Assembly: GCA_947479455.1 (NCBI GenBank)
Contig: CANJZE010000009.1
Span: 81,662 to 145,661, forward strand
Reading direction: 5' to 3'
DNA length: 64,000 nt
Origin: Bacteroidota bacterium
GTDB lineage: Bacteria > Bacteroidota > Bacteroidia > Chitinophagales > LD1
The notes below the pieces were generated by a model. It did no database searches and was not told the origin of the DNA. It was given only the letters and a program-made list of their open reading frames with translations. Positions 56,308 through 63,256 of the stretch are shown one piece after another (the stretch's first letter is position 1; each line of letters begins with the position of its first letter). A program made the position numbers and the translations under genes.

Positions 56308-57759
56308 ATGCAACAATTACACAACTACATCAACGGAGAATTAGTCGAACCTGTTTCGAAAAAATATCTCGATAACTACGAACCGGCTACAGGTGAAGTG
56401 TATTCTCTTTTACCTGATAGTGATGACCGAGATGTGCAATTAGCTTTCGATGCTGCGAAAAATGCTTTTGAAACTTGGAGCAAAACTTCGTTGGAAAATC
56501 GGATGCTGATTTTGATGAAAGTTGCTGATGGAATTGAAAAGCGAATGGATGAATTTGTTGCAGCAGAAAGTAAAGACAATGGTAAGCCACAGAAACTCGC
56601 TCGCGCTGTGGATATACCTCGCGCTGTTTCAAACTTCCGATTTTACGCTTCCGCTATTCAACACTTCGCATCTGAATCGCATCATATGCCGGGCGTTGGA
56701 ATCAATTACACTTTGCGGCAACCCATTGGTGTAGTTGGTTGTATTTCTCCGTGGAATTTGCCTTTGTATTTATTTAGTTGGAAAATTGCTCCCGCATTAG
56801 CCACTGGAAATTGTGTGGTTTCAAAGCCAAGTGAGATTACTCCCTACACCGCATATCTACTTTCACAAGTTTGTATTGAAGTAGGTTTGCCGAAAGGAGT
56901 TTTGAATATTGTTCATGGCTTGGGCAATAAAGTTGGTCAGGCGATTGTTGAGCATGAAAACATAAAAGCAATTTCATTTACAGGCGGAACAGAAACCGGG
57001 AAACGAATTGCTTCTATTGCAGCACCCATGTTCAAAAAGCTATCGTTGGAGTTGGGTGGAAAAAACCCAACCCTCATTTTTGCTGATTGTGATTTTGAAG
57101 AAACAGTGAAGCAGGTAGTGACTGCTTCGTTTAGCAATCAGGGAGAGATTTGCTTATGTGGCTCAAGAATTTTTATTGAGAAATCGCTTTACGAAAAATT
57201 CAAACAAGCATTTGTTGCAAGAGTAAAGACTTTAAAAGTTGGCGACCCGAATGACGAGGGTTCAACGATGGGAGCGATTGTTTCAATTCAACATAAAGAG
57301 AAAATTCTTTCCTACATCAAATTAGCTCAGGAAGAAGGAGGAAAAATTTTATGCGGAGGAAATGAACTTGGGTCTGACCAAAGGTCAGATCGAATAAAAA
57401 ACGGCTACTTCATTTGTCCAACAGTTATTGAAGGACTAGATTACAACTGCCGAACACAACAAGAAGAAATTTTTGGACCGGTAACTACACTTACACCTTT
57501 CGAAAATGAAGAAGAAGTTTTGATGATGGCGAATAGTGTGAAGTATGGTTTGTCAGCTACCATCTGGACGAACGATTTAAAACGCGCACATCGCGTAGCC
57601 GAAAAAGTGGAAGCCGGAATTGTATGGATAAACAGTTGGCTCGTGCGCGATTTACGCACTCCGTTTGGCGGAGTAAAAGCAAGCGGAGTGGGAAGAGAAG
57701 GCGGCTGGGAAGCGATGAGATTTTTTACTGAACCTAAAAACATTTTTATTAAAAGTTAA
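56308..57759 (+). CDS. Aminomuconate/hydroxymuconate semialdehyde dehydrogenase-type ALDH
   Basis: 483 residues. GCISPWNLPLYLFSWKIAPAL, catalytic Glu in KLSLELGGKNPTLIF (about 250) and catalytic Cys in QGEICLCGSR (about 285) are all present. The overall pattern (MPGVGINYTLRQPIGVVG, WLVRDLRTPFGGVKASGVGREGG) fits the ALDH8/2-hydroxymuconic-semialdehyde group, which includes 2-aminomuconic semialdehyde dehydrogenase. With the nearby 3-hydroxyanthranilate dioxygenase and RidA genes this suggests the oxidative branch of tryptophan breakdown. Codons 355-365 encode a palindromic repeat (GSDQRSDRIK) also found between genes at 37897. Confidence 0.88.
   Translation: MQQLHNYINGELVEPVSKKYLDNYEPATGEVYSLLPDSDDRDVQLAFDAAKNAFETWSKTSLENRMLILMKVADGIEKRMDEFVAAESKDNGKPQKLARAVDIPRAVSNFRFYASAIQHFASESHHMPGVGINYTLRQPIGVVGCISPWNLPLYLFSWKIAPALATGNCVVSKPSEITPYTAYLLSQVCIEVGLPKGVLNIVHGLGNKVGQAIVEHENIKAISFTGGTETGKRIASIAAPMFKKLSLELGGKNPTLIFADCDFEETVKQVVTASFSNQGEICLCGSRIFIEKSLYEKFKQAFVARVKTLKVGDPNDEGSTMGAIVSIQHKEKILSYIKLAQEEGGKILCGGNELGSDQRSDRIKNGYFICPTVIEGLDYNCRTQQEEIFGPVTTLTPFENEEEVLMMANSVKYGLSATIWTNDLKRAHRVAEKVEAGIVWINSWLVRDLRTPFGGVKASGVGREGGWEAMRFFTEPKNIFIKS
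57371..57401. repeat. Repeat copy embedded in the ALDH coding sequence
   Basis: TCTGACC-AAA-GGTCAGA palindrome followed by TCGAATAAAAAAC. It is in frame and adds a few residues to a surface loop of the enzyme. About 30 bases align with the intergenic copy at 37897-37928. Confidence 0.55.
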
Positions 57760-57833
57760 TCAGGGAAACTGGAAAATAGGAAATCGGTTTAGGCAAGTAT
57801 TGTCTTTAACTGATTAACAGATTTCCCGATTAC
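57755..57833. repeat. Left flanking repeats of the S23 gene
   Basis: A minus-oriented block (57755-57793, containing GGAAATCGGTTTAGG) is followed by a plus-oriented block (TTAACTGATTAACAGATTTCCCGATTACC core at 57807-57833). Both resemble the sequence after the gene at 58226-58265. The block starts inside the ALDH stop codon. Confidence 0.5.
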
Positions 57834-57848
57834 CATAAAACTCCTCCC

Positions 57849-58226
57849 ATGGCAGGATTTGAAGAATTGAAAGTTTGGCAAGAGTGTAGAAAATTCCGGA
57901 AAGAGATTTCTAAACTTGTCAAAACATTTCCTAAGCACGAGCAATTTGATTTGACCAGTCAAATCAGACGTTCATCACGGTCAGTTACCGCGAATATTGC
58001 TGAAGGTTATGGTCGTTATCATTATCAGGAAAACATTCAATTTTGTAGGCATTAGCGGGGTTCTTTAGAAGAAACAAAAGATCATTTGTATACTGCATTT
58101 GATGAGGATTACATTAATCAAGAAACATTGGATGAACTTTTTGCGATGCATAAAACCTGCATCAGCATTTTGAATGGTTACATAGACTGGCTTGGTAAAC
58201 AAAAAGAGAAAATAAAGAATAACTGA
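57849..58226 (+). pseudogene. S23/four-helix-bundle protein with in-frame amber codon
   Basis: The frame opens MAGFEELKVWQECRKFRKEI and contains the family motif SSRSVTANIAEGYGRY. It meets TAG at 58053-58055 just before RGSLEETKDHLYTAFDEDY, then continues open to TGA at 58226. The two halves together make the usual length (about 125 residues) of the S23 ribosomal-intervening-sequence/four-helix-bundle family, whose function outside 23S rRNA inserts is unknown. At the stop position relatives usually have a small or polar residue. A single base change explains the break. The gene lies between flanking repeats and separates two genes of the 3-hydroxyanthranilate pathway. Confidence 0.8.
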
Positions 58227-58265
58227 CTAAACCCGATTAACTGAATTCCTGATTTCCCGTTTAAC
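58226..58265. repeat. Right flanking repeat of the S23 gene
   Basis: CTAAACCCGATTAACTG followed by AATTCCTGATTTCCCGTTTAAC. It is similar, inverted, to 57755-57793 and, direct, to 57807-57833, and ends just before the next start codon. Confidence 0.5.
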
Positions 58266-58273
58266 TTCAAACT

Positions 58274-58672
58274 ATGAGCGAAAAACTACCACAACCAATG
58301 GGACTTTATCCTGCCACTCGTAAAGTGGGCAATCTTCTTTTTGTATCAGGAATGGGTTCTCGAGAAGCGGCTGGTGATACCGTACCTGGTTTAAAAATGG
58401 ACAAGCACGGAAATTATTTAGAGTTTGATTTCGAAGCGCAAGTGCATTCTGTTTTTAAGAATGTAAAAATTGCATTGGAAAGTGCCGGTAGCAGTTGGGA
58501 TAAAATTGTGGATGTAACTGTTTTCTTGGTTGACATCAAGCGCGATTTTCAAACTTACAATCGCATTTACGCTGAATATTTTAAAGACAATCAACCTTGT
58601 CGCACTACAGTAGAAGTAAACGCGTTGCCCTCTTGTATTGCTATTGAATTAAAAGTAATTGCCACTGTATAA
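58274..58672 (+). CDS. RidA-family protein, candidate 2-aminomuconate deaminase
   Basis: 132 residues. Motifs QPMGLYPATRKVGNLLFVSGMGSRE, an insertion (VPGLKMDKHGNYLEFDFE) typical of the AmnD-like branch, Arg in QPCRTTVEVNALPS and the C-terminal AIELKVIATV. It differs clearly from the general RidA gene at 18731. Enzymes of this branch hydrolyse 2-aminomuconate to 4-oxalocrotonate, the step after the semialdehyde dehydrogenase encoded upstream. The assignment rests on branch features plus neighbourhood. Confidence 0.75.
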   Translation: MSEKLPQPMGLYPATRKVGNLLFVSGMGSREAAGDTVPGLKMDKHGNYLEFDFEAQVHSVFKNVKIALESAGSSWDKIVDVTVFLVDIKRDFQTYNRIYAEYFKDNQPCRTTVEVNALPSCIAIELKVIATV

Positions 58673-58678
58673 ACTTGT

Positions 58679-59023
58679 ATGAAATACATAAACGCCTTTC
58701 CTAAAATTTTCTTGGTCTTGTTTTTTATCACCGCAGTTGCTGTGCATGTAATTGGTTTGATAAAACCTTTTTCACCTGAAACTCCGATCTCGCATATCGT
58801 TCATGTGGTGAGCTACGGTTTATGTTTGCTTACCATTCTCAAGCGAATCAATTTCGGAATTATGCTTTATACTATTGGTAGTATTTATCCTTATTTCATT
58901 CACGCGCAATGCACGTATATTCAATACACAGAGTTGAATAAATTGAATGCAATTTGCATTTACACAGTAATCATGCTCACCGCAGGATTTGTTTTTTTGT
59001 GGAACGAGAAGCGAGTGGCTTAG
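58679..59023 (+). CDS. Small integral membrane protein
   Basis: 114 residues with about four hydrophobic segments (FLVLFFITAVAVHVIGLI, HIVHVVSYGLCLLTIL, GIMLYTIGSIYPYFIHA, ICIYTVIMLTAGFVFLW). No family recognised. It begins 6 bp after the RidA-type gene, so probably cotranscribed, but the sequence gives no hint of transport or enzymatic function. Confidence 0.6.
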   Translation: MKYINAFPKIFLVLFFITAVAVHVIGLIKPFSPETPISHIVHVVSYGLCLLTILKRINFGIMLYTIGSIYPYFIHAQCTYIQYTELNKLNAICIYTVIMLTAGFVFLWNEKRVA

Positions 59024-59035
59024 AAATTTAAGAAA

Positions 59036-59063
59036 GGTGACGGACACCGAAGCATCCGCCACC
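59036..59063. repeat. Diverged REP hairpin of family A
   Basis: GGTGACGGA ... TCCGCCACC arms with GAAGCA in the loop region. The right half (GAAGCATCCG, one change, CACCA) matches the REP hairpin at 23728, including the flank, but the left half is degenerate. Confidence 0.5.
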
Positions 59064-59088
59064 ATAACAAACACCCACCGAGTTTTGC

Positions 59089-59196
59089 TTAGTTAGCGCT
59101 GTAGTATATCAAAGCGATACCTGCCACCATTAAGCATGTAAGGTAAAAGAAGCCGAAGGCAAAAAATATCAATTGTTTTACTGAAGGATTTTCCAT
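59089..59196 (-). CDS. 35-residue single-pass membrane protein
   Basis: A small minus-strand frame, MENPSVKQLIFFAFGFFY then LTCLMVAGIALIYYSAN, ending TAA at 59089. A charged N-terminus and one 20-residue hydrophobic helix make it a convincing small membrane protein. It lies alone between a REP hairpin and a 317-bp gap. Length and composition resemble small accessory subunits of membrane complexes, but no family is recognised. Confidence 0.5.
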   Translation of the reverse strand: MENPSVKQLIFFAFGFFYLTCLMVAGIALIYYSAN

Positions 59197-59513
59197 AGCT
59201 TTTGATTTTGTTACACAAACTTACGCAGCATCTTTCGCATTAGATTCCTCAAAACCCCGATTTCAATTTGGATAGCAAACTGCAAAGAGATAAGCAGTTT
59301 ATTTATATTCAGGCAGTTGAGTTGTTTTTATCCTTGACAATTCGGGAATCTACAAGTATATTGGGTCTATTAGGATTGCAAAACTCATTATTGAACTTAC
59401 CAGCTGATTTTCAGGAGTATGAATACTAGGAATCACCCAAATAGCTGTAACCCGAGTATTGAGCGTTTGTTTAAGGCGAATCGTAAATTTACTATCGATA
59501 AAAATCAAATTGT
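59197..59513. other. Intergenic region (317 bp)
   Basis: AT-rich region. TAAATTTA at 59484-59491, 22 bp before the next start, could be a -7 box, but a matching TTTG at correct spacing is missing (TTTG at 59466 is only 14 bp away). No RNA gene or repeat recognised. Confidence 0.4.
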
Positions 59514-60989
59514 ATGGAGCAGCAACAAGACGAACTATTTCAGTTAATAAAAGCACTGAACAAAAGCGAGAAAAAATTTTTCACGCAGTATGTCAACCTT
59601 TATGAAAAAGGTTCCAGCCCGATGTATTTGCAGGTGTTTGATTTTTTCAATCTCGAGGAATCTTACGATGAAGAAAAGCTTTTCAAAAAATTCAGAGACC
59701 CGCTTTTCAAAAAAAATTATGCGGTTACTAAACACTACCTGAAAAATTTAATTGTAAAAACTTTGCGCCATGGCGAGTTGACAGTGCGCGAAGACCGCGA
59801 CCTTACCGTATTCATTCTGGATGTGAAGCGACTGATGGCAAAGGGGCTTTTTGGAATGGCGAAAAAGATGATTGAGAAATTGAAGGAAGAAGCTTACACC
59901 GAAGAAAAATTTATGGATGTGGTGAATCTGATAGCAATGCAGCGCGGACTTATCTCTATGGGCTATTACCGCCATCAACCGGAAGTGAATTTGGATGTGC
60001 TGGACGAAGAAGAGGAAATGGTGATTGAAAAAATTCGTCAGTTGCGCGAGGTGATGAACTTGTCCATCAAGTTGTATGGTTTGATGAATTATGAAATGCT
60101 GGCAAATCCTGATGAGGCTCGAAAAGCGATTGAAGCGCTGGGAAAGAAAAAAACGCTTAAGAAATTAGAAGAACTTAGTTCGGCAAAGGCGAAGCATACT
60201 TTTTTAAACTTCTGGACTTTATACTATTGCGCCATTGGCGATTACAAAAAATATTTGGAGTGGGCCAACAAGAAATTAGAGTTTGTGAAGCAGGAAAAAC
60301 TTCCTCCAACGGTTTCTAACTGGCTTATACTTGGTTACAATCATTGCCTTGCTGCTTCGCTGCTCACCAATGAGTTTACAGATTTTGAAGCGCGATTGAA
60401 ATTTTTGGAAAGTATGGAATTGCAAAGCCATTTTCATGATGCCGATAGATTTACCACGGTGAGTATTTTCGGTTTGCTCTATGCTATTAAGCAGAACAAC
60501 GAAAAGAAAATTCTTTACTACATCAATTATTCTAATGATGGGTTGCATCGCCTTTCTCCTTTCATTCGAAAAGCTTTCAACTATACACTTCGCAGCATAA
60601 TTGCTTATGGTAATTTAAAGCTGAAAGATTACGACAAGTGTTTGGTTCAAGTAAACGATTTGATGGCTTTAACCAATGGCGAAACCAGAAAAGATTACGT
60701 AGGCCATGTGAAGATTATCAATTTGATGTTGCGTTATGAAATGAAAGAGTATCAGTTTTTGACGTACTTGCTCAAGAATACTTATCGCTTCTTTATGCAT
60801 TATCTTTTCACTTCACCGATTCATGATTTTGTGATTGCTTATATGAAGGACGCCATGAAAGCGAAAGAGGAAAAGAAACTTCTGGCATTGAACGAAGTTT
60901 ACCTGAACAAACTTCATGCGCTGAAGTTTCAACCTACCGAAGCTGACCTGGCATTAGTAATGATGATTGAAGATCATTTGAAGAAATAG
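59514..60989 (+). CDS. Conserved helical (TPR-like) cytoplasmic protein
   Basis: 491 residues, no signal peptide, almost entirely helical and charged. Repeated helix pairs (for example KYLEWANKKLEFVKQEKLPP and FTDFEARLKFLESMELQS) resemble TPR-type solenoids. The opening MEQQQDELFQLIKALNKSEKKFFTQYV is seen in Bacteroidota proteins of unknown role. It may be a scaffold. No neighbour suggests a pathway. Confidence 0.65.
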   Translation: MEQQQDELFQLIKALNKSEKKFFTQYVNLYEKGSSPMYLQVFDFFNLEESYDEEKLFKKFRDPLFKKNYAVTKHYLKNLIVKTLRHGELTVREDRDLTVFILDVKRLMAKGLFGMAKKMIEKLKEEAYTEEKFMDVVNLIAMQRGLISMGYYRHQPEVNLDVLDEEEEMVIEKIRQLREVMNLSIKLYGLMNYEMLANPDEARKAIEALGKKKTLKKLEELSSAKAKHTFLNFWTLYYCAIGDYKKYLEWANKKLEFVKQEKLPPTVSNWLILGYNHCLAASLLTNEFTDFEARLKFLESMELQSHFHDADRFTTVSIFGLLYAIKQNNEKKILYYINYSNDGLHRLSPFIRKAFNYTLRSIIAYGNLKLKDYDKCLVQVNDLMALTNGETRKDYVGHVKIINLMLRYEMKEYQFLTYLLKNTYRFFMHYLFTSPIHDFVIAYMKDAMKAKEEKKLLALNEVYLNKLHALKFQPTEADLALVMMIEDHLKK

Positions 60990-60995
60990 ATGCCT

Positions 60996-61025
60996 TCCGC
61001 AGGGTTCGAGACGAAACCCTGCGGA
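60996..61025. repeat. REP-like hairpin, family B
   Basis: Perfect 11-bp arms TCCGCAGGGTT and AACCCTGCGGA around an eight-base loop; no T-run follows, so it is not a standard terminator. It resembles the hairpin at 63813 in front of the second transposase (CCGCAnnGT core). Confidence 0.6.
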
Positions 61026-61140
61026 GACATAAAGTGACAAAAATGCTTCCCTGCCCGACTTGGTCATTCAGGCGGGGACAGGCTCAGCATGACATTTCGC
61101 TCTGTAAAGATTAAACAACACAAAGGCATAAACGTTTGCG

Positions 61141-62100
61141 CTATGCCGTTTTTACACCGGCCCGCAGCGCCACCACTACAGGGCTGTTATTCGTAAACTG
61201 AATATTGGTTTTGGTGTCGTCTAAGCCCAACTCTTTAAAGTTTCCTTTAAACGTTTCGCCCTGCACTAAATCGAAACCATCGGTGCAGGCACCCGCAGGC
61301 AGGTTAGTGGTGCACACTTTTAAACTGCCGTTAATGGCGCGCAGGTAAACGCTGAGGTCGGCCGGTATGCCGCTGCTTCCAATATCAAAAAGCAACGAGC
61401 CGTTAGGCGGCACCGTTAAATTCTGCACATCGTAACCCGCGCTGTCGCTGCCGCCTCCGCTGTCGTCAATCATGCGCGCGGTTTGATACTGGCTGTAAAT
61501 ATTCGGGTTAGTGTATTGCACCACTTTTAAATAACTGTCGAGCGTGTTATGCAGCAGGTCTTCCACCTTGGGCATTAAAATATTTACATCTTTTAATGCG
61601 GCTATGTTCACCGCCTGTTCCATGCGGTTGCTGGGCTCAATCATGTTCCAGGCATCATTCATGGTATTGAGGGCATCTACATCGGCAGCCGCCACACCAA
61701 AAGGAACCAGCAGGGCTTTTACCGGTAAAGCCACATCGAGCAGTTGGTCGGTTTTGGCATACAGCTCGTCATTTCTAAAGCGGTCAATGTCGCTGTCGTT
61801 AAAGTCAATCAGTTTCTTTTTTCGAATGTCGGGGTTAGCGGTAAAGTAGCCCATGAGCGCAGCCCGTACTAATTTAAACTGCGTTAACTGGGCTTCGCGG
61901 TGTTCGTTTTTGGCAATGGTGTAGCCGGTAATGTTTCGGGTGGCGGTGCTGTCGGCCTGGGCAATGGAGTTAATAAGCGTGTTGAGGGAGGTGCGGGTGG
62001 TGGCAATAGCGGGGTTAAAGGCGAGGTCGGTAGCGCGGGCTACCAGAAAAAAGTCAACTTTCAGATACATGCCGTAGTGGTCTTCTTGCGAGCTGTCCAT
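61141..62100 (-). CDS. Hypothetical protein of higher GC content
   Basis: About 319 residues from ATG 62100 (MDSSQEDHYGMYLKVDFFLV). The N-terminal two thirds are helical (residues about 1-215, with ITGYTIAKNEHREAQLTQFK and DFNDSDIDRFRNDELYAK). The C-terminal third is beta-rich (NLTVPPNGSLLFDIGSSG ... NNSPVVVALRAG). No signal peptide and no recognised domain. The gene is visibly richer in G+C than its surroundings. A longer frame to 62136 would translate a palindromic dispersed repeat and is unlikely. Confidence 0.6.
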   Translation of the reverse strand: MDSSQEDHYGMYLKVDFFLVARATDLAFNPAIATTRTSLNTLINSIAQADSTATRNITGYTIAKNEHREAQLTQFKLVRAALMGYFTANPDIRKKKLIDFNDSDIDRFRNDELYAKTDQLLDVALPVKALLVPFGVAAADVDALNTMNDAWNMIEPSNRMEQAVNIAALKDVNILMPKVEDLLHNTLDSYLKVVQYTNPNIYSQYQTARMIDDSGGGSDSAGYDVQNLTVPPNGSLLFDIGSSGIPADLSVYLRAINGSLKVCTTNLPAGACTDGFDLVQGETFKGNFKELGLDDTKTNIQFTNNSPVVVALRAGVKTA

Positions 62101-62118
62101 GGTGTAAAATTTATACCT

Positions 62119-62158
62119 CATCTGCCCTGCGGGCATCTTCTCCTAAAGGAGAAGAAAA
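62119..62158. repeat. Twin-hairpin dispersed repeat
   Basis: TGCCCTGCGGGCA next to TTCTCCTAAAGGAGAA: two adjacent short palindromes just upstream of the hypothetical gene on the minus strand. Confidence 0.5.
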
Positions 62159-62273
62159 GCGGAACAGATTTGGCTGGTTAAGAAATTTGATGAACCGAAA
62201 GTAGAAGCCGCACGGCAGCTTTTTTAATTTGAAGCAGTTATGTTTTACACGGGTTTTGAGAGGCAATTTAAAG

Positions 62274-62441
62274 TGCCATTGTGCTGTTTAAGCCAGTAGG
62301 TGTGCTGTTTTTCTCATTCTATATTCTGTTTAAATCAGTAGCTATTCTTTTTACTTAGTTGAATATGCTTTCGACCGAGTTGGAGATGCTGCCGAAATAG
62401 TTAAACATGCTGTTTAACCCATTGAAGATGCTGTTTATGCC
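62274..62441. repeat. Eight-copy 21-bp tandem array
   Basis: Eight consecutive 21-bp units, 62274-62294 through 62421-62441. The shared core is ATGCTGTTTAA or a close variant, best preserved at 62400-62441 and degenerate in the middle. On the minus strand the last four units encode a heptad pattern (NSIFNGLNSMFN) within a short frame of 66 codons. The remaining sequence between 62101 and 62577 has no other recognisable feature besides the hairpins at 62119. Confidence 0.75.
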
Positions 62442-62577
62442 TGTTAATTTCTTTTCGAAAAAAATAAATGAGGGTTTTTGTTTGCCGAATATCTTAACCG
62501 CTTGAATAAATGTTAAAGAGAGTGCTGCCCATGATAATGGCAGGTAAAAAAGCAAGTCACCAAATCAACCCTATACT

Positions 62578-62910
62578 ATGATTAAACTACGCCTACCCGA
62601 GTTAGCCAAAGAAAAAGGCATTGAGCACCCCAGCAACGAGCTTGTTAAACGCGGCATTACGTCTAAACAGGCACATAATTATTTGCATAATAAACATGAG
62701 TGGATTGTGCAGGACCATCTCGAAATCATGTGCCTTGTTTTTCGCTGCTCTATTAACTCGCTTTTTGAAGTAACTCCCGATAACCCCGCCACTGCCGACC
62801 TGACCCAGCCCGTTTATACCGAGCATAAACCCAAACCAAAATTTGATTTACTAAAGGAAGCCGCTAAACTAACCGATGAGGAGCTGAGGAAATTGTTTGG
62901 GGTGGAGTGA
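62578..62910 (+). CDS. Cro/C1-type helix-turn-helix regulator
   Basis: 110 residues. The helix-turn-helix spans about residues 3-63: LPELAKEKGIEHPSNELVKRG, then ITSKQAHNYLHNKHEWIVQ as the recognition part and HLEIMCLVFRCSINSLFEV closing the domain. A Pro-rich linker leads to a short helix (LLKEAAKLTDEELRKLFGVE). It is likely a DNA-binding regulator. The 21-bp array lies 137-304 bp upstream and could hold its operators, though this is unproven. Confidence 0.75.
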   Translation: MIKLRLPELAKEKGIEHPSNELVKRGITSKQAHNYLHNKHEWIVQDHLEIMCLVFRCSINSLFEVTPDNPATADLTQPVYTEHKPKPKFDLLKEAAKLTDEELRKLFGVE

Positions 62911-62971
62911 AGGAGTTGTTATTTTTAGATTGACGGTGGCGTTTCTGCAAAACACAGCAAACTAACAGTGG

Positions 62972-63021
62972 CAAAACATGCGCATATCCAACACACGGGG
63001 CGCGGATATGCGCATGTTTTG
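62972..63021. repeat. 18-bp perfect inverted repeat
   Basis: Arms CAAAACATGCGCATATCC and GGATATGCGCATGTTTTG are exact complements, with a 14-base GC-rich loop. Flanks carry CTAAC (62962) and GTTAGCG (63048). It is not followed by a T-run. It could be a recombination site or the terminator of the regulator gene. Confidence 0.75.
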
Positions 63022-63134
63022 TAGATTTGGGTTGCTTGAATATTTAAGTTAGCGGCAAGTTTGTGACGACACGCCACTAATGAAAACGGAGATGTTGAAA
63101 ACCGAAAAGAGAAGGCAGACAAAAATAAAAAGAC

Positions 63135-63203
63135 ATGAAAAAACAAATTTTACTTGCAGCCATTTTATGTTTCACCATGACGCAAGCAATTTCTGCTCAG
63201 TAG
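63135..63203 (+). pseudogene. Signal-peptide stub
   Basis: ATG-initiated MKKQILLAAILCFTMTQAIS then Ala-Gln and TAG: a complete Sec signal peptide of Bacteroidota type with nothing after it. Past the amber codon only six sense codons remain before TAA. It is either a remnant of a secreted protein gene or, less likely, a leader peptide for the OsmC gene 53 bp downstream. Confidence 0.5.
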
Positions 63204-63256
63204 TCAGCGACAAGGCAAGTTTAAATTGTATTTATTTAATTAATTTCATAACCATC

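Noticed and set aside
6483..58226. General reassignment of TAG to an amino acid
   Set aside because: Several intact genes (SprB-type protein, RidA, GNAT, YgjP-type peptidase, HCDH-type protein) end in TAG at the family-expected C-terminus.
62355..62555. 66-codon minus-strand frame over the 21-bp array as a gene
   Set aside because: Its C-terminal half is the tandem repeat in translation and the frame stops within the array; no sign of selection on the protein.
63080..63256. Long N-terminal extension of the OsmC protein
   Set aside because: The extension has no OsmC similarity and overlaps a signal-peptide frame in another phase; ATG 63257 gives the family length.
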